Assembly: GCF_003854275.1 (NCBI RefSeq)
Contig: NZ_QTQP01000005.1
Location: forward strand, 161,925-225,924
Direction of reading: 5' to 3'
From: Burkholderia sp. Bp8963
Lineage (GTDB): Bacteria; Pseudomonadota; Gammaproteobacteria; Burkholderiales; Burkholderiaceae
Length of the DNA stretch: 64,000 nt
Shown: positions 55,628 to 63,914 of the stretch, one piece after another
Layout: every line of letters starts with the position of its first letter
How positions within the stretch are numbered: position 1 is the first letter of the stretch
Notes under the pieces: generated by a model
What the model was told of the DNA's origin: nothing
The model's input: only the letters and a program-made list of their open reading frames with translations
Database searches by the model: none
Translations under genes and position numbers: made by a program

Positions 55628-56548
55628 TCAGAGACCGACGTCCGGCAGCGTCGGGCGCGTCTCGAGCGCCTTCGCGACGATCGCCTTCACTTCCGCGAGC
55701 GTGTCGCCTTGCAGCGCGAGGCGCGGCGGGCGCGTGACTGCGCTGCCGCGGCCGACCAGCTCTTCGCACAGCTTGATGCACTGCACGAGATCGGGACGTG
55801 CATCGAGGTGCAGCAGCGGCATGAACCAGCGGTACAGCGCGAGCGCTTCGTCGAAGCGCTTCTGCTTCGCGAGGCGGAACAGCGTCTCGCCTTCCTTCGG
55901 GAACGCGTTCGACATGCCCGACACCCAGCCTTCCGCGCCAACGGCGATGCTCTCGACCACGACGTCGTCGAGGCCCGCGAACAGCACGAAGCGATCGCCG
56001 ACCGCGTTGCGCAGGTCGATGAAGCGGCGCGTGTCGCCCGACGAATCCTTGAAGCAGACGATGTTCTCGCAATCCTGCAGCGCGATCAGCACGTCCGGCG
56101 TCACGTCGTTCTTGTAGATCGGCGGGTTGTTGTAGACCATCACCGGCAGGTCGGTGCTCGTCGCGACCGCGCGGAAGTGCGCGGCGGTTTCGTGCGACTT
56201 CGCCGAGTAGACGAGCGCGGGCATCACCATCACGCCGTCGACGCCGACGCGCTGCGCTTCGCGCACGGTATTGCGCGCGAACTCGGTCGTGAACTCGGCG
56301 ATGCCGGCGATCACCGGGATCTTGCCGCCGGCTGCGTCACGCGCGGCTTCGATCACCTGGAGCTTTTCCGACGTGGACAGCGACGTGTTCTCGCCGACCG
56401 TGCCGCAGACCACGAGGCCCGACACGCCGTCGTTCACCAGGTTCTTCACCACGCGGTGCGTGGCGTCGATGTCGAGGGAAAAGTCCGGCTTGAACTGGGT
56501 GCTGACGGCCGGGAAAACCCCGGTCCACTTGATGGCGTTTCGGCTCAC
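55628..56548 (-). CDS. lhpC: Delta-1-pyrroline-4-hydroxy-2-carboxylate deaminase (DapA family)
   Basis: Class I Schiff-base enzyme of the DapA/NAL family that deaminates and dehydrates delta-1-pyrroline-4-hydroxy-2-carboxylate to alpha-ketoglutarate semialdehyde. The 306-residue product starts at GTG with AGGAG 7 nt upstream. Family motifs are VCGTVGENTSLS, YNNPPIYKND (the conserved Tyr) and the Schiff-base lysine in CFKDSSGD, then FAGLDDVVVESIAVGAEGWVSG. Its position opposite the epimerase gene, with the semialdehyde dehydrogenase downstream, supports this over dihydrodipicolinate synthase. Confidence 0.93.
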   Translation of the reverse strand: MSRNAIKWTGVFPAVSTQFKPDFSLDIDATHRVVKNLVNDGVSGLVVCGTVGENTSLSTSEKLQVIEAARDAAGGKIPVIAGIAEFTTEFARNTVREAQRVGVDGVMVMPALVYSAKSHETAAHFRAVATSTDLPVMVYNNPPIYKNDVTPDVLIALQDCENIVCFKDSSGDTRRFIDLRNAVGDRFVLFAGLDDVVVESIAVGAEGWVSGMSNAFPKEGETLFRLAKQKRFDEALALYRWFMPLLHLDARPDLVQCIKLCEELVGRGSAVTRPPRLALQGDTLAEVKAIVAKALETRPTLPDVGL

Positions 56549-56652
56549 TGAAATCTCCTACGTTTGTATCGGTCGGCCGACGGGTGTCGGTGTGGTGACC
56601 AGTATCGCCGCGCAAACGCCCATCACGCTTGAGTCGTTTCCCGGAGCAAAAT

Positions 56653-56715
56653 GACGAAATCGGCACAGTCGTCGAAAGGTCCGCGGAAGGTGCCGCGTAC
56701 TATGCCGATTTCGTC
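56653..56715. promoter_or_regulatory. Perfect 13-bp inverted repeat in the hydroxyproline divergent promoter
   Basis: GACGAAATCGGCA (56653-56665) and TGCCGATTTCGTC (56703-56715) are exact reverse complements 37 bp apart. A shorter pair CGGCAC/GTGCCG and a central TCCGCGGA palindrome lie between them. The site is between the lhpC and lhpA starts and is the likely binding region of a regulator that controls both directions. Confidence 0.6.
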
Positions 56716-56795
56716 GTCGTCCTTATCGAAAACCCACAAGCGGGCGGACGCGCGACGGAGGAAGCTGTGCTCCTTTCCCCACTTTCGGACGACAC

Positions 56796-57731
56796 ATGAT
56801 GAAGCGCATCCAGATCATCGATTCGCACACGGGCGGCGAACCCACGCGGCTCGTCGTGTCCGGTTTTCCTGCGCTCGGCAGCGGCTCGATGGCCGAGCGG
56901 CGCGACGTGCTCGCGCGCGAGCACGACCGCTATCGCACCGCCTGCATCCTCGAGCCGCGCGGCAGCGACGTGCTGGTCGGCGCGCTGTTGTGCGAGCCGG
57001 TTTCGCCCGATGCGGCCGCCGGCGTGATCTTCTTCAACAACAGCGGCTATCTCGGCATGTGCGGGCACGGCACGATCGGCGTCGTGCGCACGCTGCATCA
57101 CATGGGACGCATCGACCCGGGCGTGCACCGGATCGAGACGCCGGTCGGTACCGTCGAGGCGACGCTGCATGACGACCTGTCGGTCAGCGTGCGCAACGTG
57201 CCCGCGTATCGGCATGCGAAGGATGTCGTCGTCGACGTGCCGGGCTACGGCCCCGTGAAGGGCGACATCGCGTGGGGCGGCAACTGGTTCTTCCTGATCA
57301 GCGACCACGGGCAGCGCGTCGCCGGCGACAACGTCGCGGCGCTGACGGCCTATGCATCGGCGGTGCGCGAGGGGATCGAGCGTGCGGGCATCACTGGCGC
57401 GAACGGCGGCGAGATCGACCACATCGAACTGTTCGCCGACGATCCCGAGCACGACAGCCGCAGCTTCGTGCTGTGTCCGGGCCTCGCGTACGACCGCTCG
57501 CCGTGCGGCACCGGCACGAGCGCGAAGCTCGCGTGCGTCGCGGCGGACGGCAAGCTCGCGCCGGGCGTCGTGTGGCGCCAGGCGAGCGTGATCGGCAGCG
57601 TGTTCCACGCGAGCTACGCCGAGAGCGACGGCGGCATCGTGCCGACGATCCGCGGCAGCGCGCACCTGAGCGCGGAAGCGACGCTGCTGATCGAGGATGA
57701 CGATCCGTTCGGCTGGGGCATCGTGTCGTGA
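56796..57731 (+). CDS. lhpA: 4-Hydroxyproline 2-epimerase
   Basis: Converts trans-4-hydroxy-L-proline to cis-4-hydroxy-D-proline, the first step of the pathway, without cofactor. The 311-residue protein starts [20 protein letters not shown], the family N-terminus, and has both catalytic Cys: [15 protein letters not shown] and [13 protein letters not shown]. The two Cys identify an active epimerase rather than a 3-hydroxyproline dehydratase. The second Met could also be the start. First gene of the plus-strand transcript; its end overlaps the dehydrogenase beta subunit gene (GTGA). Confidence 0.95.
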   Translation: MMKRIQIIDSHTGGEPTRLVVSGFPALGSGSMAERRDVLAREHDRYRTACILEPRGSDVLVGALLCEPVSPDAAAGVIFFNNSGYLGMCGHGTIGVVRTLHHMGRIDPGVHRIETPVGTVEATLHDDLSVSVRNVPAYRHAKDVVVDVPGYGPVKGDIAWGGNWFFLISDHGQRVAGDNVAALTAYASAVREGIERAGITGANGGEIDHIELFADDPEHDSRSFVLCPGLAYDRSPCGTGTSAKLACVAADGKLAPGVVWRQASVIGSVFHASYAESDGGIVPTIRGSAHLSAEATLLIEDDDPFGWGIVS

Positions 57732-58855
57732 GCGGCGTGCAGACCGACGTCATCGTGATCGGCGCCGGCATCGTCGGTGCGGCATGCGCGCACGAGCTCG
57801 CGCAGCGCGGGCTGCGTGTGCTCGTGTTCGACGATGCGAGCGGCGGCGCGACCGGCGCGGGCATGGGGCACCTCGTCGCGATGGACGACAACGCCGCCGA
57901 GCTCGCTCTGAGCCACTACTCGATCGAGTTGTGGCGGGGGCTGAGCGCGCAGATGCCCGACGGTTGCGCATATCGCAACTGCGGGACGCTGTGGCTCGCG
58001 GCCGATGCGAGCGAAATGGACCTCGCGCGCGCGAAGCAGGCGACGCTTGCCGCGCATGGCGTGGCCGGCGAGCTGGTCGACGGCGCGGCGCTCGCCGCGC
58101 TCGAACCGATGCTGCGGCCCGGGCTCGGCGGCGCGCTGAAGATTCCCGGCGACGGCATTCTGTACGCGCCCGTGACGGCGAACTGGCTGCTTCGGCGCGT
58201 GCCGGGCATCGCGTTGCGCCGCGACAAGGTCGTCGCGGTCGACGGGCCGAGCGTGATGCTCGCGAACGGCGACGTGCTGCGCGCGGAACGCGTGGTCGTT
58301 GCGAATGGCGTCGCCGCGCGCACGCTGCTGCCCGAACTGCCGCTGCGGCCGAAGAAGGGCCACCTGTTGATCACCGACCGCTATCCGGGGAGGGTGTCGC
58401 ACCAGCTCGTCGAACTCGGCTATGCGGCGAGCGCGCACGCAAGCGACGGCACATCGGTCGCGTTCAACGTGCAGCCGCGCCCCACCGGCCAGCTGCTGAT
58501 CGGCTCGTCGCGCCAGTTCGACACCGAGGACTCGCGCGTCGAGCCGCCCGTGCTCGCGCGCATGCTGCGCCGAGCAGTCGGTTACTTGCCGGCGCTGGCC
58601 GACCTGAATGGCATCCGCGCGTGGACGGGCTTCCGTTCCGCGAGCCCGGACGGCCTGCCGCTGCTCGGCGAGCATCCGTCGCAGCCGGGCGTGTGGCTGG
58701 CGGTCGGACACGAAGGGCTCGGCGTGACGACCGCGCCGGGCAGCGCGCGGCTCGTCGCCGCGCTGATGGTCGGCGAACGGCCGGGCATCGACATCGAACC
58801 CTATTTGCCGGGACGTTTCCTGACGACGTCTCCCGTAGCCGGAGCGCTGAAATGA
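57728..58855 (+). CDS. lhpB: D-hydroxyproline dehydrogenase, FAD-dependent beta-type subunit
   Basis: A 375-residue DAO-type flavoprotein subunit of the heteromeric cis-4-hydroxy-D-proline dehydrogenase, giving delta-1-pyrroline-4-hydroxy-2-carboxylate. It starts at GTG overlapping the epimerase stop. [21 protein letters not shown] is the dinucleotide-binding motif, with [37 protein letters not shown] and the C-terminal [19 protein letters not shown] as expected for glycine oxidase-like amine dehydrogenases. Followed by a 61-bp gap holding a repeat, then the ferredoxin-like and alpha subunits. Confidence 0.93.
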   Translation: MSGVQTDVIVIGAGIVGAACAHELAQRGLRVLVFDDASGGATGAGMGHLVAMDDNAAELALSHYSIELWRGLSAQMPDGCAYRNCGTLWLAADASEMDLARAKQATLAAHGVAGELVDGAALAALEPMLRPGLGGALKIPGDGILYAPVTANWLLRRVPGIALRRDKVVAVDGPSVMLANGDVLRAERVVVANGVAARTLLPELPLRPKKGHLLITDRYPGRVSHQLVELGYAASAHASDGTSVAFNVQPRPTGQLLIGSSRQFDTEDSRVEPPVLARMLRRAVGYLPALADLNGIRAWTGFRSASPDGLPLLGEHPSQPGVWLAVGHEGLGVTTAPGSARLVAALMVGERPGIDIEPYLPGRFLTTSPVAGALK

Positions 58856-58860
58856 AACGA

Positions 58861-58902
58861 CCCCCACGCTCACTTCGTTCGCTGCCCCCCGCGGGGGTGG
58901 CC
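58861..58902. repeat. Interspersed GC-rich repeat inside the lhp operon
   Basis: A 42-bp C-rich element (CCCCCACGCTCACTTCGTTC..., followed by CCCCCCGCGGGGG) fills the gap between lhpB and lhpF. I recognise this string type from Burkholderia-group intergenic DNA, where close variants recur many times. It can fold through its C- and G-runs and may modulate expression of the downstream subunits. Confidence 0.55.
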
Positions 58903-58916
58903 CGGCGGAGGCTGAC

Positions 58917-59150
58917 ATGATCATTCATCTGGACGGCCGCGCGCTGACGGTGGCGGACGGCGTGACCGTCGCGGCCGCCGTCGCGGCGAGCGGCGACGAC
59001 ACGACGCGTACGTCGTGCACCGGCGCGCCGCGCGCGCCGTTTTGCGGGATGGGTATCTGCCAGGAGTGCAGGATGACGATCGACGGCCGCCGCCGGCTCG
59101 CATGCCAGACGCTGTGCCGCGACGGGATGCAGGTGGAGCGCACGCGATGA
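58917..59150 (+). CDS. lhpF: D-hydroxyproline dehydrogenase, [2Fe-2S] gamma-type subunit
   Basis: A 77-residue ferredoxin-like subunit starting MIIHLDGRALTVADGVTVAAAV. Cys residues for a [2Fe-2S] cluster are in TSCTGAPRAPFCGMGICQECRM and LACQTLC, matching the small subunit of sarcosine oxidase- and opine-oxidase-like complexes. GGAGG lies 6 nt before the ATG. Its stop overlaps the next start (ATGA). It links electrons between the two flavoprotein subunits. Confidence 0.92.
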   Translation: MIIHLDGRALTVADGVTVAAAVAASGDDTTRTSCTGAPRAPFCGMGICQECRMTIDGRRRLACQTLCRDGMQVERTR

Positions 59151-60454
59151 AACACGAGATTCTGAGCGTCGACGTCGCGATCGTCGGCGCGGGCCCGGCC
59201 GGGCTGTCGGCCGCGCAGGCGGCCGTACAGGGCGGCGCGTCGGTCGCGATCGTCGACGACAACCCGCGTGCCGGCGGGCAGATCTGGCGGCAGGGGCCCG
59301 GCGCCGGTTTGCATGGGGCCGCGGCAGGCGCAGACGCGCGAACCCGGGTCGACATGCCGCCGCCGGCCGCCGTCGCGCGCTTCAAGGTGCTATGGCATCC
59401 GAACGTCACCTATCTCGCGGCGACGCGCATCGTCGCCGAATCGAGCCCCGGCACGCTGCTGCTGGAAGACGACGAGCGGGCGCTGCTGCTCGAGTACCGG
59501 ACGCTGATTCTGTGCTGCGGCGCGCGCGAACTGCTGCTGCCGTTTCCCGGCTGGACGCTGCCGGGCGTCACGGGCGCGGGCGGGCTGCAGGCGCTGATCA
59601 AGCACGGCCTGGACGTGCGCGGACAGCGGACGGTGATCGCCGGCAGCGGGCCGCTGCTGCTCGCGAGCGCGGCGACTGCGCGCGCGCGGGGTGCGCGGGT
59701 GCTGCACGTGCTCGAACAGGCGGCGTGGCCGGACGTGCTCGGCTTCGGCCTCGGGCTGCCGCGCTGGCCGTCGAAGCTGGTGCAGGCGGCGAAGCTGATG
59801 ACGCCGGTCTATCGGGCGAATGCGCACATCGTCGAGGCATACGGCGACAAGCGGCTCGAAGGCGTGCGGATCCGGCAGGGCGGCCGCGACGTCGATGTCG
59901 AATGTGACCGGCTCGCGTGCGGCTTCGGGCTCGTGCCGAACACCGCGCTGCCGAGCCATCTCGGCTGCCGGATCGAAAACGGCGCGGTGGCCGTCGACGC
60001 GCACCAGCGCACGAGCCGCGCCGGGCATTTCGCGGCAGGCGAATGCACGGGCGTCGGCGGCAGCGAACTCGCGATGGTCGAAGGCGAGATCGCCGGCTGC
60101 GCGGCGACGGGGCAAACCGCGCGGCTCGCCGAGCTGGCCGAGCGACGCGCACGCTGGCAGGCATTCGCGGATGCGGTGCGCGAGCGCTTTGCGATACGCG
60201 AGCCGGTCCGCAAGCTCGCGCGGCCCGATACGCTCGTCTGCCGCTGCGAGGACGTGCGCTATGACGCGCTCGCGAACGAAGCCGGCTGGACCGCCGCGAA
60301 GCTGCAGTCGCGCTGCGGGATGGGCGCGTGCCAGGGCCGCGTGTGCGGCGCGGCTGCGCAGGCGCTGTTCGGCTGGACGCCGCCCGCGCCGCGACCGCCG
60401 CTCGTGCCGGCGCGGGTGGGGACGCTGATGCTGGACGGGGGCGACGACGCCTGA
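59147..60454 (+). CDS. lhpE: D-hydroxyproline dehydrogenase, FAD/NAD(P)-binding alpha-type subunit
   Basis: A 435-residue pyridine-nucleotide-disulphide-type flavoprotein. VAIVGAGPAGLSAAQAAVQGG binds FAD, TVIAGSGPLLLASAATARARG is a second Rossmann motif, and GHFAAGECTGVGGSELAMVEGEIAG closes the fold. A C-terminal BFD-like [2Fe-2S] module has CRCEDV and SRCGMGACQGRVCG. Together with LhpB and LhpF it makes the cis-4-hydroxy-D-proline dehydrogenase complex. Last gene of the lhp transcript; an unrelated regulator gene follows after 157 bp. Confidence 0.93.
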   Translation: MKHEILSVDVAIVGAGPAGLSAAQAAVQGGASVAIVDDNPRAGGQIWRQGPGAGLHGAAAGADARTRVDMPPPAAVARFKVLWHPNVTYLAATRIVAESSPGTLLLEDDERALLLEYRTLILCCGARELLLPFPGWTLPGVTGAGGLQALIKHGLDVRGQRTVIAGSGPLLLASAATARARGARVLHVLEQAAWPDVLGFGLGLPRWPSKLVQAAKLMTPVYRANAHIVEAYGDKRLEGVRIRQGGRDVDVECDRLACGFGLVPNTALPSHLGCRIENGAVAVDAHQRTSRAGHFAAGECTGVGGSELAMVEGEIAGCAATGQTARLAELAERRARWQAFADAVRERFAIREPVRKLARPDTLVCRCEDVRYDALANEAGWTAAKLQSRCGMGACQGRVCGAAAQALFGWTPPAPRPPLVPARVGTLMLDGGDDA

Positions 60455-60571
60455 AGAGGCGGCGGTCGGGCGTAGCTCGGCCGCCAGCTTGGGGCGGAGA
60501 AGCGTGCGCAGTCGCCGGCGGCGACGAGGCCGCGTCGCACCGAAGGGCGTTCCAGCGACAAATGATATATA

Positions 60572-60587
60572 AAACAATATAATGTTT
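60572..60587. promoter_or_regulatory. AT-rich dyad in the arsR-pmpAB promoter
   Basis: AAACA and TGTTT flank ATATAA, inside the only AT-rich stretch between lhpE and the ArsR gene; a TATAAT (60578-60583) overlaps it. It is a plausible autoregulatory site of the ArsR/BigR-type repressor. Confidence 0.5.
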
Positions 60588-60611
60588 GTTCGTAAATTGT
60601 TGGCGCCTTCG

Positions 60612-60962
60612 ATGAAACCCGACACTTCATCCCCGTTACCCGACCCCGAGCAGATGCGCGCTGCGGCCGAATCGGCCTGCGCGCTGCTGAAGGTCCTGTC
60701 GAATCCCGACCGCTTGCTGCTGCTGTGCGAGTTGTCGCAACGCGAAAGCTGCGTGAGCGATCTCGAGACGCGGCTCGACATCCATCAGCCGACGCTGTCG
60801 CAGCAGCTCGGCGTGCTGCGCGACAACGCGCTAGTCCGCACGCGCCGCGAAGGCAAGAACATCCATTACTCGCTCGACAGTCCGGCCGCGATCGCGGTGA
60901 TGGCGGTGCTGTACGAGCAATTCTGCGGCCCGGCTGCAAAGGGGAAGCGCGATGCAGCTTGA
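60612..60962 (+). CDS. ArsR-family repressor, probably sulfide/persulfide-responsive (BigR/SqrR-like)
   Basis: A 116-residue winged helix-turn-helix regulator (ALLKVLSNPDRLLLLCELSQRESCVSDLE; HQPTLSQQLGVLRDNALV; wing RREGKNIHYSL). The start is taken as MKPDTSSPLP because the earlier ATG (60582) falls in the -10 box of the promoter. Cys in QRESCVSDL and in YEQFCGP near the C-terminus could form the tetrasulfide switch known for BigR/SqrR; no metal-box motif of ArsR or CadC is seen. It overlaps the downstream transporter gene by 11 bp, so it likely represses a sulfur-uptake operon. Confidence 0.88.
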   Translation: MKPDTSSPLPDPEQMRAAAESACALLKVLSNPDRLLLLCELSQRESCVSDLETRLDIHQPTLSQQLGVLRDNALVRTRREGKNIHYSLDSPAAIAVMAVLYEQFCGPAAKGKRDAA

Positions 60963-61386
60963 TGTGACTCATTTCACGCCGTGGCTGTCGCTCGCGGGCG
61001 GCGTGCTGATCGGGCTCGCGGCCGCCGCGTTCGTCGCGTTCAACGGCCGCGTGGCCGGAATCAGCGGCATCGTCGGCGGATTGCTCGCGCCCCGTGCGGA
61101 CGGGCGAGACTGGCGGTGGGCGTTCGTCGCGGGGCTGATCGTCGCGCCGCTCGGGTTGCGCGCGGCCGGAATCGGCCCGATGCCGCAGGTCGACGCGAGT
61201 TGGCCCGTCGTCATCGCGGCCGGCCTGCTGGTTGGCGTCGGCACGCGTTACGCGGGCGGATGCACGAGCGGCCACGGCGTGTGCGGGCTGTCGCGCGGGT
61301 CGCTGCGTTCGCTGGTCGCGACAGCGACGTTCATGGCCGTCGGGTTCCTGACCGTGTTCGTGCGGCGGCACTTGCTGGGAGGCTGA
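60952..61386 (+). CDS. YeeE/YedE family sulfur-compound transporter, half 1 (PmpA-like)
   Basis: A 144-residue membrane protein, one half of a split YeeE/YedE (sul_transp) transporter. It has four hydrophobic segments, the FAM-type [19 protein letters not shown] block and the signature [21 protein letters not shown] with conserved Cys thought to pass thiosulfate or a persulfide. GGAAG precedes the ATG. It overlaps the ArsR gene and lies 1 bp before its partner half. Confidence 0.93.
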   Translation: MQLDVTHFTPWLSLAGGVLIGLAAAAFVAFNGRVAGISGIVGGLLAPRADGRDWRWAFVAGLIVAPLGLRAAGIGPMPQVDASWPVVIAAGLLVGVGTRYAGGCTSGHGVCGLSRGSLRSLVATATFMAVGFLTVFVRRHLLGG

Positions 61387-61387
61387 C

Positions 61388-61810
61388 ATGGCTGCATGGT
61401 TCGCATTCCTCGCGGGGCTGGTGTTCGGCGGCGGGCTTGTCATGTCAGGCATGGCCAATCCGCAGAAAGTCCTCGGGTTTCTCGATCTCGCCGGAAGCTG
61501 GGATCCGTCGCTTGCCTTCGTGATGGCCGGCGCGACGGGCGTCGGCGTGCTCGCCTTCGCATGGGCGAAGCGCCGCACGCGGTCGTGGCTGGGTCTGCCG
61601 ATGCAGGTGCCGACTGCGCGGGCGATTACCGTGCGGCTCGTCGCCGGAAGCGCAGCGTTCGGCGTCGGCTGGGGTCTGGCGGGTTTCTGTCCGGGGCCGG
61701 CGATCGTGTCGATCGGCTTCGGCTCGCTGAAGGGGATCGGGTTCGTCGTCGCGATGCTGGCGGGGATGGCCGCGTTCGAGTGGATCGAGCGGCGCCGCGC
61801 AGCACGATGA
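61388..61810 (+). CDS. YeeE/YedE family sulfur-compound transporter, half 2 (PmpB-like)
   Basis: A 140-residue membrane protein with four hydrophobic segments. [33 protein letters not shown] and [24 protein letters not shown] are the hallmarks of the second half of the family, including a conserved Cys in GFCPGP. Together with the preceding gene it should form one permease for thiosulfate or another reduced sulfur compound. Confidence 0.93.
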   Translation: MAAWFAFLAGLVFGGGLVMSGMANPQKVLGFLDLAGSWDPSLAFVMAGATGVGVLAFAWAKRRTRSWLGLPMQVPTARAITVRLVAGSAAFGVGWGLAGFCPGPAIVSIGFGSLKGIGFVVAMLAGMAAFEWIERRRAAR

Positions 61811-61858
61811 CGGGCGAGCCGTGAGGCCGGCGCGCGATCGGCACCGAACCCCGACGCA

Positions 61859-62191
61859 TCAGGACGCCGCCGTCCGTCGCTTCGGCAAGCGTGCACGCAA
61901 AGCGCCGACCACCCCGCGCCATCCGGCGCGTGGTTCCGGCTCGACCACCGCAGTGTTCGCGGTTCCCGCACCAGCGGCGGCGAGCGACGCATGGCCGGCG
62001 GTTTCGATGGTCAGGCAGTCGCCGGCGTCGAGCACCCTGCGCATGTAGTGCGGCGCGTCCGGCAGCCAGTCGAGGCTGCCGTGCCGGAGCGTGACGGCGA
62101 GCGCGCCATCCAGCACGATGACTTGGCTGCCCTTGTCGAACCACGCGATGTGGCTTTGGCCGGCGTCGAGCCGGATGTGTCGAGTCCGCAT
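61859..62191 (-). CDS. DUF2917 domain protein
   Basis: A 110-residue protein starting MRTRHIRLDAGQSHIAWFDKGSQVIVL, with AAAGGA 7 nt upstream; the open frame further upstream is ignored. The first 75 residues show the cupin-like DUF2917 pattern (VLDGALAVTLRHGSLDWLPDAPHYMRRVLDAGDCLTIE). The C-terminal 30 residues are Arg/Ala-rich. Function unknown; it is divergent from a MocR regulator and may be its target. Confidence 0.85.
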   Translation of the reverse strand: MRTRHIRLDAGQSHIAWFDKGSQVIVLDGALAVTLRHGSLDWLPDAPHYMRRVLDAGDCLTIETAGHASLAAAGAGTANTAVVEPEPRAGWRGVVGALRARLPKRRTAAS

Positions 62192-62325
62192 GGCGAATCC
62201 TTTCCCGGTTGCGTGCTCCGCATCGTGCGAAGCGATCGCATGCCGACAGGTTAAGGAGGCGGGCGAAAGCGCGACAGATTCAGGGGCCGGGAATCTGTTG
62301 CGATGCAGACGGGCAATTTGCGCGG

Positions 62326-62357
62326 CTGTATCGGTCGGTTTTCCCGGGTTCTGTATC
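62326..62357. promoter_or_regulatory. Direct repeats, candidate MocR binding sites
   Basis: CTGTATC occurs at 62326 and 62351, 25 bp apart, in the region between DUF2917 and mocR. The shared TGTATC core matches the repeats in front of the other MocR gene at 43447-43478. Confidence 0.5.
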
Positions 62358-62393
62358 TGGCATGCGCGTGGTCGCGCGGGCACGATGGCCCGC

Positions 62394-63914
62394 ATGACGC
62401 CTACCCACGACACCTCCCGCCTGCATCTGCCGATGCTCGACGAACCGCTGTACGAGCGGCTCGCCGAGCATTACCGCCGCATCATCGCCGCCGGTACGCT
62501 CGCGCCCGGCGACCGGATGCCGTCAGTGCGCGCGGTGATGGAGCAGCACGGCGTCAGCCTGTCGACGGCGATCCAGACGTTCCGGCGGCTCGAGGACACC
62601 GGCTGGTGTCACGCGAAGCCGCGGTCCGGCTACTTCGTCCGGCATCGCGCGGCAGCCGCGATCGAGACGCTGCGCGACAGCGACGCGCCGCCGCTGACGT
62701 CGGTCGAGCCGCCGTTCGCCGGGCTGCACGAGCGCGTGTCGCGCGTGATCGATCGCGGCAACGCCGCGCTCGACGCGCTGAACCTCGGCGGCGCGTCGGC
62801 GACGTCGGCGTTGTATCCGACGGAGCGCCTGCAGGCGCTCGCGATCCGGCAACTGCGGCACAAGCCGACGCTGCTGACCGACGCCGGGCCCGTCGGCGGC
62901 TCGCCCGAATTCCGGCAGACGATGGCGAAGCGCGCGCTGTCGTTCGGGGTGACGGTGTCGCCGGACGACGTGATGTCGACGAGCGGCGGCGTCGACGCGG
63001 TGAACCTCGCGCTGCGCGCGGTCGCCCGCCCTGGCGACACGATTGCGATCGAATCGCCGGCGTTCTTCGGGCTGATCCAGTTGCTGGAAAGCCTCGGCCT
63101 GCGTGCGCTCGAAATTCCGGCCAGCCCGACGACCGGGCTGTCGATCGAGGCGCTCGAAGTGGCGCTGTCAGCGTATCCGGACATCAAGGCTGTCGTTGTC
63201 GTGCCGAATCTGCAGAACCCGCTCGGCAGCGTGATGCCCGACGACCGCAAGGCCGCGCTCGTCGCGCTTTGCGCGCGTCACGGCGTGGCCGTGATCGAGG
63301 ACGAACCGTATCGCGAGCTCGTCGAAGCGCCGCAAGTCGTGAAGCCCGTGAAGGCATGGGACCGCGACGGCACCGTGATCTACTGCCCGTCGTTCAACAA
63401 GGTGCTCGCGCCCGGCATGCGGCTCGGCTGGATCAGCGCGGGGCGCTGGCACGCGCGCGTGAAGATGCTCAAGTTCGCGCAGAGCCGGCACAACGCCGCG
63501 CTGCTGCAGGCGGTGGCGGCCGAGTTCGTCGGCTCGGGCGCGTTCGATCGCCATCTGCACCGGTTCCGCGAGCAGTTGCGCGCGCAGCGCGACGCAACGA
63601 TCGATGCGATCGCGCGCCACTTTCCGTCCGGCACCCGGCTGAACCGGCCGCCCGGCGGCCTGATGCTGTGGGTTGCGTTGCCGGGCGGCGTGCGTTCCGA
63701 GGCGCTGTTTACGGCGGCACTCGCGCACGGCATCAGAATTGCGCCCGGTGCGATCTTTTCCAACACCGATCGCTTCGATGCGTTCATCCGCGTTGGCTGC
63801 ACGCGGGCGTTCGATCCGCAACTCGAGGCGGCATTCGAGACCCTCGGCCGGCTCGTGCGCGACGCGGCAGGCCCTAGGAGTCTGGGCGGCAGACGGTTTG
63901 CAGCGGTTAAATGA
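62394..63914 (+). CDS. MocR-type GntR/aminotransferase transcriptional regulator (second copy)
   Basis: A 506-residue protein with an N-terminal GntR domain (LYERLAEHYRRIIAAGTLAPGDRMPSVRAVMEQHGVSLSTAIQTFRRLE) and a class I aminotransferase-like domain (SGGVDAVNLALRAV; NLQNPLGSVMPDD; EDEPYREL; PLP lysine in YCPSFNKVLAPGMRLGW). The start MTPTHDTSRLH is chosen over MARMTPTH three codons earlier. Longer than the MocR at 42117-43445. The controlled gene is unknown; the divergent DUF2917 gene is the nearest candidate. Confidence 0.92.
   Translation: MTPTHDTSRLHLPMLDEPLYERLAEHYRRIIAAGTLAPGDRMPSVRAVMEQHGVSLSTAIQTFRRLEDTGWCHAKPRSGYFVRHRAAAAIETLRDSDAPPLTSVEPPFAGLHERVSRVIDRGNAALDALNLGGASATSALYPTERLQALAIRQLRHKPTLLTDAGPVGGSPEFRQTMAKRALSFGVTVSPDDVMSTSGGVDAVNLALRAVARPGDTIAIESPAFFGLIQLLESLGLRALEIPASPTTGLSIEALEVALSAYPDIKAVVVVPNLQNPLGSVMPDDRKAALVALCARHGVAVIEDEPYRELVEAPQVVKPVKAWDRDGTVIYCPSFNKVLAPGMRLGWISAGRWHARVKMLKFAQSRHNAALLQAVAAEFVGSGAFDRHLHRFREQLRAQRDATIDAIARHFPSGTRLNRPPGGLMLWVALPGGVRSEALFTAALAHGIRIAPGAIFSNTDRFDAFIRVGCTRAFDPQLEAAFETLGRLVRDAAGPRSLGGRRFAAVK

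Noticed and set aside
53745..56117. Long plus-strand open frame over the permease and deaminase genes
   Set aside because: Antisense shadow, extremely rich in Arg, Glu, Asp and His, with no domain.
55628..56548. Calling the DapA-family protein dihydrodipicolinate synthase
   Set aside because: Gene context (epimerase, D-hydroxyproline dehydrogenase, semialdehyde dehydrogenase) fits the hydroxyproline pathway deaminase far better.
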